The notes: a model not told the origin generated them from the sequence alone. Shown: positions 34,521 to 46,205, counted from the stretch's first letter. The stretch: DNA of 64,000 nt from Gracilaria gracilis (GCA_030374805.1 JARGSG010000183.1:1-64000), one strand, 5' to 3'. Numbers and translations: made by a program.

Positions 34521-35342
34521 TATTTCGCACCGGCCATGCTTCGTGCGTTCCCAGCCGCGCAAACGCAAAGATGGCGGGCTGCATCACCTCTGTGCACGCC
34601 TATCGCGGGCGGCGCGCAACACCGATCGCCTGGAAGTCGCTGCCGTGCGGCACCGCATCCCGGCTTGAGCAGGATACGTCGGCCGTGTGGCGCGTACGAT
34701 GAAGGCCGCGGGGGGAGCGAAAGCGGGTCGAGGTTGCTGGCGAGCAGGGCGAGAACGCCCGTCAGTGGCAGCAGTAACAGCCCTTCCTGTCGGCGCCACC
34801 TTGGCTGCATCCGCAGCTTGAAAGGCACCCGTGACGGTGGTACGGCGATACGGCGGCGGTGGCGGCGGCGACGGCGGCGGCGGTGGCGGCAGCGGCGGTG
34901 GCGGCGGCGACGGTGGTGGCGGTGGCGGTGGTGGCGGCAATGCGGACGGCAATGAGAAGGGGTCGGCGTAGCGCTCGCTGAGCCGCGCGTTTGTATGTAA
35001 CGAAGACGGCGCGTGCACCAACGCCCTCGCGAAGCGATGCCACGCGGGGCGATTCGTATCCACGCGTCGCACACGTGGCACGGCGGTGAGCGGCATCGCC
35101 GTCACGCGTCGCGCTTTCCTTCCTCCTTCCTCGCATTGCGCTTCGTTCCCGTCAGCCGTGCTCGCTGCGCATGCAGCAGCCACCGGCTGCTGCACATCAC
35201 AGATCATCTGCGTGGCAGCCGCATGACGTCTTCGTGAAGCGAAGCGATGGGTGTGGGCGCGTGGCACCCGTGGCGGCGCGACGGCGAGCGCGCGTTGCGC
35301 TTCGTCTGCGGCGGCGGCGGGCGGTGACGGCGGTGGCGCGTG
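34521..35342. other. GC-rich region with open frame continuing past aldolase
   Basis: On the minus strand the last aldolase frame stays open with no stop to 34584, passing through a poly-Pro segment encoded by the GGC/GGT repeat. This is typical of chance open frames in GC-rich DNA; a Pro-rich extension of aldolase is not credible. Confidence 0.4.
34846..34945. repeat. Imperfect (GGC/GGT)n trinucleotide repeat
   Basis: About 33 triplets of GGC, GGT and GAC; on the minus strand it would read as poly-Pro/Ser. Confidence 0.85.
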
Positions 35343-36406
35343 TCCCTTCCATCCGCGGAAGCCTTCGTACAGCGGCTCGTTTCGCAGCGCGGGATGCTTG
35401 CCGTCGAACAGCCCACGCTGCGCCAGGCCGTTGCCGGGCGCCACGCGCGCGGCCATCGCCATGGCGCGCGCGGCGTTGCGCGCCTGCCCGTCCCACAACT
35501 TCATGAGTGCTGCAGCGCGCGCCCGAAGCTGAGCGACAGATGCCACGGCACGCCGCGCTGCTGCGCCGCCAGCACGTTGAGCTCGTTGAGGTTTGCCGTC
35601 GCCTCTGCTTCGCTCATGCCGCCGGACAGGAACATGATGCCGGCCACCTGCTTGGGCACCACCTTCTTCATCACCTTGAGCGTCTCTCGCGCTACCATGT
35701 CCGCCGTCACCTGTTTTCGCGCTGCGCAGCACACGCCGGGCATGATCATCATGGGCTTTAACAGCGTTAGCTCTAGCGCTACTTTCTATTCCCGCAGCGC
35801 TTTGTACACCTCGCCGATCACCGTTTCGGCCACGCTCGCGCCCACATGCTGATCATGGTTGCCGTCGATCATGGTTTCCGGCTCCACAATCGGCAGCAGC
35901 CCTTCATTCTGTGCGATGCGCACATACTTTGCCAGTTGCACAGCGTTTGCGCGTACCACGCCGTCAGTGGGCAGTCCCCTGTGCACGTCAATTCTCAAAG
36001 CCGCTCGCCACTTGGCGAACCTCGCGCCCTGTTTGAAGTACGCCGCGCACCGTTCCCCCAGTCCATCCAGCCTGTCCGTCGTCGTCTCGCCCGCCGAGTC
36101 GCGCACCGCTTGCAGCCTTCCGTCCACTTTCACGCCCGCCAGAATGCCCTTCTCGCGCAGCACGTGCACGAACGGCTTGCCGCTGCTGTCCGACTGGTAC
36201 AGCGTCTCCTTTTACAGAATCACGCCTGCGTACGCTTGTTCGTTGCCGCGCGCGCAGATCAGCACCTCGCGTAGACTTCTTCGTGGCTCTTCTGCGTTTG
36301 GTATCGAGAGCGTTGCTAGACGCTTTCCTACTGTTCTGGTCGATTCGTCGGCCGCTAGGATGCCTTTTCCGCGCTGAGTTAGATGCTTTGCGATTGCCTT
36401 AAGCAC
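35343..36406 (-). CDS. Class I fructose-bisphosphate aldolase, frame interrupted
   Basis: Glycolysis/Calvin-cycle enzyme cleaving fructose 1,6-bisphosphate through a lysine Schiff base. Visible motifs in order: HLTQRGKGILAADEST, VGKRLATL, AGVIL-x-KETLYQ, ILAGVKVDG with a catalytic-pocket Lys, IVEPETMIDGNHD, ELTLLKPMM carrying the Schiff-base Lys, FLSGGMSE, SFGRALQ and the C-terminal NEPLYEGFRGWKG. In-frame TAA at 36212-36214 and TAG at 35786-35788 interrupt the frame, and one base is missing near 35505. No stop codon follows the natural end. The N-terminus lacks an ATG; TTGCAG|AC near 36430 may be an intron acceptor, so a first exon probably lies upstream. No transit peptide can be judged. 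A gene this essential being so damaged suggests assembly error or an extra pseudo-copy. Confidence 0.85.
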
Positions 36407-38022
36407 CTCCGCGTACGCGCTGTCTGCAATGATTCTATTTTGGCTCCGGCTTCTTGTCGACCAGCTGCTGTTGATGTGCTGTTATGTAGCTATTCGTGTG
36501 TTTGCTCTCACTTCCAACTACAAGGGTAACTTTAGATAGCTTTCCAATATCACTCTAGCCTTAGCTAGAAAGCGGTGGCGTTGGGACAGTTTGGTCTCGT
36601 TTGATGCTGCAAACGTGACACTTGGCGTATGTTGCATGCCCCACTGCATTATGCGCTGCAATTCATTGGTCCCTTGCCTGTCATCGCATGTTCAACCAAT
36701 CCTCGCGTCGCCCAACATCAGCAACTTATTCCAACCTCCTATCGAGCTGTCCACTATCGCCATCTGCCATGCACGAATAGCGTTCATGCTACAGTCCAAG
36801 CAACTGTACCCTCGTCCTTCATCAAGCATAATCGAAATAGCCCATGTGTCGCTTCCTCACAACGCTAGGCAGCGAAGGCCTGTTCGCTCTTTGGACAATC
36901 TCACGATCATGGCGCACGAAGCAGTTGCTTCAAGACAAAGTCACCACACCTACATCTCTCGCTGCACAACGCCGCGCCCATAGTCGCGAGCATTGAAAAG
37001 TTTCCTTACACTCAGCGTTCTCTAGTGCATCATAAAGATTCGCAATGGACACCGTTGGCGTCTCCGCTCTGGTCGCGAAAAAAAGTGCCTGCATTTCTGA
37101 AAGGGGGTCGGAAAACACAGACGCCGGCGATTAAATCGATGATCCGTTCTTGCATCTTCTTGAGCAAACTTCTTGTAGAATGAAATGACGCGTAGTATGC
37201 ATAGTCCACTTCATTGGAGGATGTGGTGGTTGTAATGCACCTAACACCCTCCTAGAAAGTAGAGTTGCCGACGAAGAGACCGACTCTGGATTCAGTTGAT
37301 GTTTTGCGACAACCAGGCTTCAAACTTGCGATAGCCACCATAGGAGCTCCAGCGATCTTGATAGTTTACTATCGCTAAACACAGATTGCATCATAATCCA
37401 TGCTATCTCTTCATTGCCGGCAGTTGTTCTCGAGGACCTTGCTGCATATCTGAGGTTTTCACACATGAAGCGTTCCGAACTCGTCTCTTTGCTCTCTTCT
37501 ACATCGCCTGTTCTCTTTGTTCTCTACCTTCTCTATAATCTCTCATCTTTCCAAAAAAAAAATTCCTCGTGTCCATTGTACAGAGCCCTCTCAAAAGTCC
37601 TTCGCCATACACGTACTTGATTCGAAAAAGCATCACCCTCTATCATGAAGGCTGTGAGCACAATGTAGTCATCTCTACTTTGTCCCGGCCTGCTGTTCAC
37701 GAAGTCAGCTGAAACAAGGCTGGACAACGGCGATCACTCGTCTCTCACCTCGTACAGACTTCTGCGGAGCTGAACAGACCCTCAAGGATGCAGCTGGGGT
37801 GTCGGCCAAACGCGGAGCCACGGAGCTCAGCTCCCCACGTGTAAGACAAACAACGCTTCTGGCGAGTCATCACGCGATCGATCACTAAGCACTGCTTGGC
37901 AAGCAGGACGCACACACACATCCTCTCCTCAGCGCAAGGCGCAGCCTGCAAACCTCCATCGTACAACATTCCTGCCATCCGATCCGTTCGTAGCACCTCG
38001 CCTGCGGACTCATAATCGAGAA
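36407..38022. other. Aldolase 5' flank and intergenic DNA
   Basis: May hold the missing first aldolase exon. No other gene recognised; open frames up to 130 codons (36591-36983 plus) look random. Confidence 0.4.
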
Positions 38023-38750
38023 ATGACTGAAGAAGGCGTTTTGGACGCCGCAAGGAAGGTGCCAAGTCCGGCCTCTTCATCGGCTTTGCCGTCGGCTCCA
38101 TCCGAGCCTTTCTCTATGTAGAAGCGCTACAAAATGCCACAAAGACTGCGCCGGCCACCGTGACACCGAAAAAGGCTCCACCTACGACCTCCTTCGCAGC
38201 GACTGTGCTTCGTGCGGTCCGTCCAACAGTACGTGTCTTGCTTTCCATTTGAACATCTGCGTTTATGTCTTCTCATGGTTTGATTTGCTCACGCTTTTGA
38301 AAGCCTCTTTCGATGCTTGTTTCTTGGCTCTTGAGCGCGTTGTTCTTCAGTACACTGCGGCGGCCATTAATCACCGCAGATTAGCACCGGCTCTGCTAGG
38401 GTCAAACGCTCTGCACACTGCTTTGTAGCTGTAGGGCTCTTTGCAACAAAAAATAAATTGCTTTCGTTCGTTCTACAACTGCGATATATTCTGGGCTGGG
38501 AGCCGTGTATCTCGCGAGCGGTAATTTTGCCCACAGTGTTCGAAATAAGGATGATATGTGGAACAGCGTAATTGGTGGCGTTGTTACTGGATCGCTGGTT
38601 AGATTGAAATCGGGGTCTCTTTATATTAGTGCCGGTGCTGCGAGTTCACTTGCTGCTGTTTCTGCTTTGTATCATGTATTTGGTGGCCAGTTTGGACGGC
38701 AGAAAGATAACCCTGGCATTCGGAGACGACGCGCAGTATATCAAGATTGA
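38023..38750 (+). CDS. Complex I subunit B14.7/NDUFA11-like (Tim17 family)
   Basis: ATG 38023 opens MTEEGVLDAARK; one G is missing at 38058-38059, after which AKSGLFIGFAVGSIRAFLY continues to a donor at 38229 (ACA|GTACGT). After an intron the second exon reads AIYSGLGAVYLASGNFAHS, NKDDMWNSVIGG and AAVSALYHVFGG, ending at 38750. The Gly-rich membrane segments and K-DD-WN-x-GG signature fit NDUFA11, an inner-membrane subunit of mitochondrial complex I in the Tim17/22/23 superfamily; another member of that superfamily is possible. The second exon starts near 38472, but no AG acceptor is visible there, so the intron boundary is unresolved. Confidence 0.7.
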
Positions 38751-39644
38751 TGGTAACTTATTCACGCTTTGCCATTCATCGTAAACTACAATACTACATT
38801 CGTTATTTTGGTGAAACTTCGGAAGTTGTATCTCACACATCATAGTACATTCATGGGGCGACAGTCCGATTCCCGTTCTTGCGACAAGGGAAGCGTACAT
38901 CTGTGTTATTCTATCTCTAACATACCTGCGCTTGTACCGATAGGTTTCCAATCTAGCGGTGTTATAGAACATAGAGTAGTACGAGCGTTTTCTGTTGATG
39001 ACAATTGTAGGAAAAGTTGCATTCGTTTCCAGCAAGCAAGGCGCGAAAAATGGCCCTTTTGTCACTCTTCTTCACGGTGGACATCCGCTTCTGATTTCGA
39101 ATTAGGTTGGGGACTATGGCTAAAAATAGCGCTTGCATTGCCAAAAAGAGAGTAGCTTTCCTTGATCAGAAACTTATGCGTTCGCTTGAAGAATGTCAAT
39201 GGGTATTCAACACCCGAAGATCGACATTAACAATGCGGCGGCGCATTGGACTCTTTAACGTTTCGCCGCTTGCCTTACTGTTCCGCGTTCTGGGTTTAGA
39301 AAAGAGTACCATCGCCTCTGACTTTCGATAGGTGGTGCAGCAAACAGCCCGTTCCCGATGTGAGAGTGATCAAGTCAGGCTTCCGAACAACGCAGCCATC
39401 ACATAGATGTGCAGGTGAGCCAAATCTCTCAGACATCTTCCAGCAAGCAGGTCATGTACAAAGTTTTTTGCTGTTGAAGATCTTCCGCTTTTCTTTCAAA
39501 GCCTTTCGGTCGAGCCCGTGTCACTTGCTTCTATGTTGCCGACGTGATATGTGGAAGTACATGGTCCTGAATTCGTTTTTTCGTACCCGATTGTGATGGT
39601 GGCACTGGTATCTCGATCTCCTGGGAATTCTCCTGGAGACTATC
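38751..39644. other. Intergenic, no gene recognised
   Basis: Short random frames only. Confidence 0.4.
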
Positions 39645-39848
<204 letters not shown>

Positions 39849-41112
39849 ATGAGCGCATAAGCCTTAATATGAGACTATCGGAACTAAGGAATTGTGTAGA
39901 AAAAAATAACATACGACCCCGGATACCGTGAAACTCTCATCAATTCTCTGCCAGCTTGTCGGACATACAGTATGATACAGGTAGTTGCGGATCTGGATTC
40001 CACGTCACGAAAAGGTCGCTGCCTAGCTGCTCGTTAGCAGTAGCTCACAGATGGTGATATCTAACTGGAATGACGTTTTGCACCAAGGCGCTACGCTGGA
40101 GTGGAACAACTGTACAGGCTGGCGGCTGGTTCTCTCAGCTGATGTCGTCGATGATATGAAAGTTAAAGGACGCAGTCATGGTTTTCGTAGAAGGGTTTCA
40201 CTGTAACTGTTCATTCAACATTCAAAAATAGTCGGGAGAGGGACATTACACGGCAAGGGCTTTGAGTAAATTGTCGGGCAAACTGTTGTTCACGCAGACA
40301 GATTGATATATTTGTGGATGAGCACCTGGGGGTGGCGATGGGCATATCATAGGCGTGGCTGTCTCTTCCATGTACCGTTGTACTTGGTACATGAAGGAGA
40401 AAGATTCTGCTTGTGCTCATCGTTTCGACGCAGGTGGATGTTTTGCCTCGATCACTCGTTGTCGTGGAACTGAAAGCTCAGCTGTGGCACTACGATTGCG
40501 TTGCGTGCCCCACCCTTCAGCTTGCAAACATAAACCGTTTTAAATTTGTCATACTACCGTTTTTCAATTTTTTCCGCGCTTTTTACACGCGGAAACGGGG
40601 GGGGTGTGGCCACCTGTACACTGCTACGGTTTGAAGTGTACATGGCTGGCACTCTAGCGATAGCCCTAGCCCTATCAGTTTCAGCTCATGCGCTTGCCTC
40701 GAGCCGGAGGCGCGCCTGAGCTGCGACTACAATAAAGAACCTACTAGGGCTCGCAGTTCTGCGCGAGCCCCAGGACAGGGCCGAAGCAGACAGACGAGAC
40801 TGTCTAAGTACTGCTGTCGATGAACGTCTCCTTTCTGACTTTGCCTACCTGTTCCTCCGATGCACCGACGCCACGCGCCCGATATTATGTCACAAAGCGC
40901 CCCAAAGTTATCTGGTGCCACCGCGTCGCCGTGAGTGCAACATGTTTTGAGATTTTAACTTTACTCGGGGTTGTCAGTCCTACGCAGTGAAATGCCGTCT
41001 GACTATCATGCGACCTACGTAACTTGCTTGCGCGCGAATATCAAAGTAGACATCATTTCAATTGTAGGTTCCATTCCAGCACACCAGCCAGTAGGGCATC
41101 TAGCTTGACAAC
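39849..41112. other. Intergenic, no gene recognised
   Basis: Holds a small hairpin GGGCTCGCAGTTCTGCGCGAGCCC at 40747-40770. No gene supported. Confidence 0.4.
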
Positions 41113-41482
41113 TTAGAAACCCTTTCCTTCAGCGTTCATGGGGGATACCGCATACATCTGCCCGTTCAACTGCATGAAAAGTTTCGGTTTATCCGCAGGT
41201 GGAACATTACTGTGTATAGGCGCGAAAGGGGTGCGGCCGGCGCCGTTTCCAGGGGTGTTTACGGAGCGAAAGTGTTGTGGATCATTGTAAGTTTTCCTCT
41301 GAACGTCCATAGTGGCCACCAGCGTATGCACTGCCTGACACATATATTTGGACATTTTTGCTCGAGTCAGTTCCGCTTTTCTCCACCGCTTGGCAAACAG
41401 TTTGAACGTCCTGCTTCGTTTGTTCACTTAAAGCGACAAGTTCGGCAAGTTTGCCCATGATGTCGTTGTTTGAAGGAGCCAT
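41113..41482 (-). CDS. Small coiled-coil protein of unknown function (one frameshift)
   Basis: ATG 41482 begins MAPSNNDIMGKLAELVALSEQ, a predicted helix. At a coding-strand AAAA (41377-41380) the frame moves; reading three A instead of four continues ELTRAKMSKYMCQAVHTLV and then a proline-rich stretch PFAPIHSNVPPADKPKLFM ending NAEGKGF at 41113, about 122 residues in all. The two halves fit as one helical plus extended protein. No family recognised. Confidence 0.45.
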
Positions 41483-42136
41483 TTTCAAATCGAGAAGACA
41501 AGAGCGATAGGAAAGGATCGACAAGAAGGAAGCTGAATGTACAGCTTGTCAAGCTGCGTGATAAATGTTATAGCCGCAGAGAATTTATAGCGATTCCACT
41601 GGACCTCTTGGTCGAAGAAAGTCAAGATTTGAATATTTGAACGGTATCTGGTTGGAGTTTGTACATCATATTGGGATGCAGCAAAAGACTGTCATCATGG
41701 TATCTTACTGCCTGCCAATGTTACGTGGACGACGTCATCGTATAATAGAGACTCAATCAACAAAATGAAATTGCAGGATCCCAGCGTCGCCCGTCCGTTA
41801 CACTCAAAAAGATGCAGATAAACCTGTATATTGCTCCGTACGTGACGGTTTGTACGTACGACGCCTCTCTGTGTGAGCGCCGGCTCATTACACTACCTGC
41901 GCCAGTTTGCGTAATGCCAGAAACTATGCATACACCACACAGCTCAGCAGCCCCCAACAAGCGGCACTTCGCCTGTTAAGAACGCATGCGTACTGTATGC
42001 TTTCGACTGTATCTCCCGCTTCTGCCATGCCATGTCCGTCACATACACCCGCCCCAAGCTGTTCCTCCTTCTCCCATGCCGCATGCCGCTACAGCCACTC
42101 TGAAGATATGCGCCTTTCGCCACTTCTTGTGGCATT
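41483..42136. other. Intergenic between divergent genes
   Basis: Contains GTACGTACGACG-type palindromic bases near 41850. No gene recognised. Confidence 0.35.
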
Positions 42137-42357
42137 GTATGCGCATACTGTTCCTCTGTATGACGGTATGCGCATACCGCCCCTCTGTATGACGGTATGC
42201 GCATACCGCCCCTTTGAATGACGGTTTGCGTATACCGCGCCACCGTGCGTCACTGATGTGCGTATTCCGGTTCTTTGTGTGTGTTGCTTTTACTGTATCA
42301 CTATACAGAGGGCTTGTATGCGCATACAGCGCTTTTGTGTATTGGTATGCGCATACC
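42137..42357. repeat. Array of GGTATGCGCATACC palindromes at 29-bp spacing
   Basis: The perfect 14-bp palindrome occurs at 42165-42178, 42194-42207 and 42344-42357, with 12-bp core copies at 42137-42148 and 42316-42327 and degenerate copies at 42223-42236 and 42255-42268. Centres at 42142.5, 42171.5, 42200.5 and 42229.5 are exactly 29 bp apart. The array lies 215-440 bp upstream of the RING-H2 start codon. Confidence 0.9.
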
Positions 42358-42421
42358 GCCCGGCCGTGCGTGACGGCATTTTTTAACGGATTTGATTCAA
42401 AGAAGGATCTCCTGGGAATTA

Positions 42422-42483
42422 TGGCCGTTATGAAATCATTCAGTGATTGTATAACGGCCAGTTCGCTATCATATGTATATAAG
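42422..42483 (+). promoter_or_regulatory. RING-H2 promoter: inverted repeat and TATA box
   Basis: TGGCCGTTAT (42422-42431) and ATAACGGCCA (42451-42460) form a 10-bp inverted repeat. TATATAAG at 42476-42483 lies about 90 bp upstream of the ATG at 42574 and is the best TATA-box candidate. Confidence 0.5.
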
Positions 42484-42573
42484 TCATGGAAACTGTATCG
42501 TCAATTGCTTTCACGGTGAACAACTTCCCCAAACTCTCACGTCCAACTCAATTTATCTTTGCACTTCAGAAGA

Positions 42574-43017
42574 ATGGACGAACAACTACCGGATGGGTTC
42601 TTGAAGTTTTTGTCCTCTCGTTCTGAGAACGACAGTGGACTGTCACCTTTCTTGTGCCTGGTAGCTTCTCTAAGTGAACCAAGTTTGCCAGAAGCACTGA
42701 GGCAACTTTTATGTCTCCATGGCGTCTTCGCAACAACGCCTTCGTTTCCACTATTAGCCGCATGTATTCAAGCCAATTTGGTGTTGAACTCAACGTCTTC
42801 ATTTCCTGCTACCACTTCCTCCGAAACTGTATGTCTACCAACAGATGGCAATGATTCGATTGCGGAGGTGGAGAATCATTGTGCAATTTGTCTCTTGGAA
42901 TACTCTGACAAATCAGCATTGATGTTTTTGCCGTGCGCTCACAAGTTTCATCGCTCCTGCATTGAACAGTGGCTCGGTACAAAAAGGTCATGTCCGCTAT
43001 GCAACTATTGCTTGTGA
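42574..43017 (+). CDS. RING-H2 finger E3 ubiquitin ligase, small
   Basis: A single-exon, intact 147-residue protein starting MDEQLPDGFLKFL. The C-terminal 45 residues form a RING-H2 domain: CAIC, then CAHKFHRSC, then CPLC, with Cys3-His2-Cys3 spacing (14 residues between the second and third Cys, 10 before the last pair). RING-H2 proteins recruit E2 enzymes and transfer ubiquitin. The N-terminal 95 residues are Leu/Ser-rich with no membrane segment or known substrate domain, so the target is unknown. A TATA box and an unusual palindrome array lie upstream. Confidence 0.85.
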   Translation: MDEQLPDGFLKFLSSRSENDSGLSPFLCLVASLSEPSLPEALRQLLCLHGVFATTPSFPLLAACIQANLVLNSTSSFPATTSSETVCLPTDGNDSIAEVENHCAICLLEYSDKSALMFLPCAHKFHRSCIEQWLGTKRSCPLCNYCL

Positions 43018-44205
43018 GCTAGGTGAAAATATTGTATATGAGAGGGAGCACTGATTATTACCACTTCCGAATGTCTTGATTGTGCGCCTGTCCCGCCCAA
43101 CTTTAGTTTCTTTTTCTTAGTAATCATCATGTAGCGTACCGTTTCCTGTAAAGCATGTTTTGTCTCACGTTCAACCGCCCAGGTCCCTGCACCTTTGTGG
43201 CCGTATTCCACAAGCACAGCATGTTTCAATATGCGGTAACCCACCATGTTTCATCCTGTTCTTCCACTCAGTATCTAAGATACGCCCGACAATCTTTCTG
43301 GCAACAGCAGCGATACGCCCGTTGCCCACAGGTCAGCATATGTTCCCAGCGCTTAGCACTTAGCCTATGTTGTTTCTTGCTAAGTTGGCAGCGAAGCGTG
43401 GACTCGTATGGAGATTAATATTCGATCTTGTGCACTGCGAGAATAGTAATCTCGCAGTGCACATGCTCATGATTCCACAATGTTAACGAGTCAGAATCTA
43501 CAACCTAACAAAAAATTATGAAACCCATTGAGTGGTCACCACAGAGATCGATTTGGCATTGCTGAAACATATATTAGACAAAAAATATACCACGTGGCAG
43601 TCGGGGATTAGGAAAACAAAGTGCGGCTGCCAAGGGCAAGCGTGCGCACATGTGCGCTGATGAGGTATGACGCTCGCGTTTGCGTGGCGCACGCATGGTG
43701 GCAGTGGCGCGGTAGACCACAGTGCGGTATCATGTACTGTAAAGTTTGTGTTAGGCTTGGCCCTTCTGTTGCGAACGCGTCTGCGCTTGCGGAAGAGCGA
43801 GTGTGGTGTCCCCAAATTCAAAGTTAAGATAAAATTCATCCTCTGAAAGAGATGCAAAAGGTGATGATGCTTAAAATCTTTTGCTGATCGCAGCTGGTTC
43901 TGGTGCAATTGTGACATCAAGGCCACTAGCTCCGGATCCATATCCTGCTCGACCATCTCTCCGGGATTTCTTTCCCTCTTCCTCTCAAACCCCCACGCCC
44001 CACCCCCACGCACGCCGCTTTTGTTCTTCACACACCCGTGGCGCGCGAGGAGAAGGTCGTCACATAGAACTCGTACGCGTACATTGATACCGTGACTGAA
44101 CGCGAATCCTAGCTCGGGTGACTTCGATAAACAGCAATCGTATCACGCTTCCTCGTCAGCGGCCATCTATACCAGTATCTGCATCTAAATCTTTGGCTCT
44201 TCGAC
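43018..44205. other. Intergenic; long hairpin inside
   Basis: Contains the 14-bp-stem hairpin at 43429-43463. On the minus strand a frame near 43860-43960 (MVEQDMDPELVALMSQLHQ) could be a first exon divergent from the MYB-like gene, but nothing follows it. Confidence 0.4.
43429..43463. repeat. Perfect 14-bp inverted repeat with 7-nt loop
   Basis: TGTGCACTGCGAGA, loop ATAGTAA, then TCTCGCAGTGCACA. Stable hairpin in RNA of either strand. About 410 bp downstream of the RING-H2 stop, too far for a simple 3' end signal. Confidence 0.85.
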
Positions 44206-44610
44206 ATGATCCCCGGTAAGGAGACCGCGATGAAAATGGAAGAAACCTTAAAAAACATTATGGCACAAAAGCTATTTCGGACTGTGCAAAATCTTGGAAA
44301 GATAGACTCCATTGTACAGGAGCTTTTTGTCTCTATCCAAGATTTGCAAGAGAGTATTTCACAGAGAGAAGCAACTATCAAAGATCTACAAAACGAAAAT
44401 GAAACTCTTTATCGGCAGCCATCAAGAGCTGTGCATCTACAAAAAGGACTCTGGACGGAAGATGAGGAGGAAGTTTTAAAGGATTGTTTAGCTCGTAATT
44501 TGTCAATAATTAAGATTTCAAAACAACTCAAGACCCGCAGCTACACACAAGTGAAGTCACACTTACAAACTATTCGAAAAAGGTGTAGAAAGGACAGTAA
44601 CCTCAAGTGA
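44206..44610 (+). CDS. Single-repeat MYB/SANT-like protein
   Basis: An intact 134-residue protein from ATG 44206. Residues ~10-70 form a coiled coil (NLGKIDSIVQELFVSIQDLQ). Residues ~82-131 form one MYB/SANT repeat, GLWTEDEEEVLKDC...ISKQL...SYTQVKSHLQTI, where TQVKSHLQ corresponds to the TQVASHAQKYF signature of plant-type 1R-MYB (CCA1-like) factors. The coil suggests dimerisation and the repeat DNA binding; its targets are unknown. Confidence 0.75.
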   Translation: MIPGKETAMKMEETLKNIMAQKLFRTVQNLGKIDSIVQELFVSIQDLQESISQREATIKDLQNENETLYRQPSRAVHLQKGLWTEDEEEVLKDCLARNLSIIKISKQLKTRSYTQVKSHLQTIRKRCRKDSNLK

Positions 44611-44861
44611 AGACATACTTACTCAGCTTCTGTTCCAGTGTGCTTCGCTGGCGTCTAAATTGACCAACGATCGCGCGCTGTTCTCGTTGCTGGTCTTCAG
44701 GCTCGCAATGTTCCAAATGTCATGCTCGCAGCTTCAACCACGGTGGTTGTTTGCACACTCTCACTGTGCGCGCAGTGTTTTTCTACAGCCCTCGCAGTGA
44801 TCCCAAGACCGGCACCCCACACCCGCCGCCACCGCCGCCTTCCTCCAACGCAACGCCCGCC

Positions 44862-45567
44862 ATGGCGCGCCGCACCGCGCACTCCACCGCGCTTTTTGGC
44901 CTCCCGCCACTCGCCGACGCCGCGCTATACAAGCCCTTCGTCGCCCCCCATTCTCTCCGAACTGTAACCGTTCTCCACCATCATCACCGCTTCCACACGT
45001 CGCGCTCCACACCATCGGCTTCAACGGCGACGTCGACGATCGCTGCGCCGTACAACGCTTCCTACTCGCCATGCTAAAGACGCACCGCATGTTGCACGCT
45101 GCGCAGTCGATGCCCACGCACGCGCCGCCCAACGAGCACATGAACGTCGCGCTGTCGTGTATGGGCGACCTTTTGCAGCTGTCGCCGCCTCCGTCGCAGA
45201 AGCGCGCTTTCAACGTCGATAACGTCGTCAAGCTCGTCGCGCAGCTCGACGCGCGTGTGTGCGCCATCATCGACGTCCCCCCGACGCGCGTAACAATCGA
45301 CTGGCAGCACTGCTGATATGCGACGAGCTCTTGACCGCGCAACACTTCGAATGCGAGCATGTTGTAGACGCGATGCGTCGAGAGCATCAACTACGAAGAA
45401 GCATGTTACTCAACAGCCTGCATGTCTCGCTGGCGGTGATACGCTGGCTGTTGGCAGATGCCCCGGCGACAAACGAAGGTTGCGCCAGTGAGGTGGAAAG
45501 CTTTGTGGTGGGTGACTTGTTGGACCGCAATGGGCACGTCTCCCAAGTGGCCGCCATGCCGCAATGA
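44862..45567 (+). CDS. Unknown helical protein, two frame changes
   Basis: ATG 44862 begins MARRTAHSTALFGLPPLAD. A frame change near 45000 leads to HTIGFNGDVDDRCAVQRFLL and a helical region to about 45280. A second change at a run of six C (45278-45283) leads to RLAALLICDELLTAQHFECE and SLHVSLAVIRWLLADAP, ending TGA at 45567. A basic tail RKHKRKYRARKKKSNA follows in the same frame beyond that TGA. The pieces read as one alpha-helical protein in GC-rich DNA. I do not recognise the family. Confidence 0.45.
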
Positions 45568-45760
45568 CGGGAGCGTGTGGTGCGCAAGCACAAGCGCAAG
45601 TACAGGGCGCGTAAGAAGAAAAGCAACGCGTAGAACAAACTCACACACATTCCTTGGAGTGAGTCGCGAACTTCAAAGCGCTAAAACCCAAAGGAAGCCG
45701 CCTCGATTCTCTGCGCAGGGAAGGCCGGTACCTCGACGAACACATCTTGGCTCTACGTCT

Positions 45761-46205
45761 TCAAGGTTGGGAAGCAGCGAGAGTCAACGGTTCTTTTGAT
45801 CGTTCCTCATCCGCCGTCACCACGTCCACGCACTTCTGCAGCAACGAACCCAAGACGTTCATTGCAACCACATCACTCCCTTCGCGGATGGCGCGTTCGT
45901 ACAACGACACCGCTGGCTGGGCGTCCACCGCCATCCCCTCCGCGCCCTTCTCCATCAGTGAACCCAGGTGGTACATCGCACGCACTTTAAGGCCCTCGCG
46001 GATAGCGCGCTCGTACAGAGCTACCGCTCGCTTCGCGTCCGCTGCCACCCCCTCCGCGCCCTCCTCCAGCAGCACACCCCAGTTCATCATCGCAAGCACA
46101 TGATTCCCCTCGCGGATCGTGTGCTCGGTAAAGCTCCACCGCTCGCTTCGCGTCCACCGCCATCCCGTCCGCGCCCTCCGCAAGTAGCACACCTAAGTTG
46201 ATCAT
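45761..46205 (-). CDS. Sel1-like repeat protein fragment
   Basis: About 3.5 Sel1 repeats of 36 residues, each of the form AMxxLGxLLExGAEGVAADA then AVxLYERAIREG. One extra base near 46133 shifts the frame between the first and second repeat. Sel1 repeats form alpha-solenoid scaffolds; proteins of this type are numerous in some algae. There is no upstream domain or clear stop-to-start context, and the last repeat degenerates, so this is a short or truncated member. Confidence 0.7.

Noticed and set aside
34584..35342. Proline-rich protein fused to aldolase
   Set aside because: Open only because of GC-rich composition and a GGC/GGT repeat; no aldolase has such a tail.
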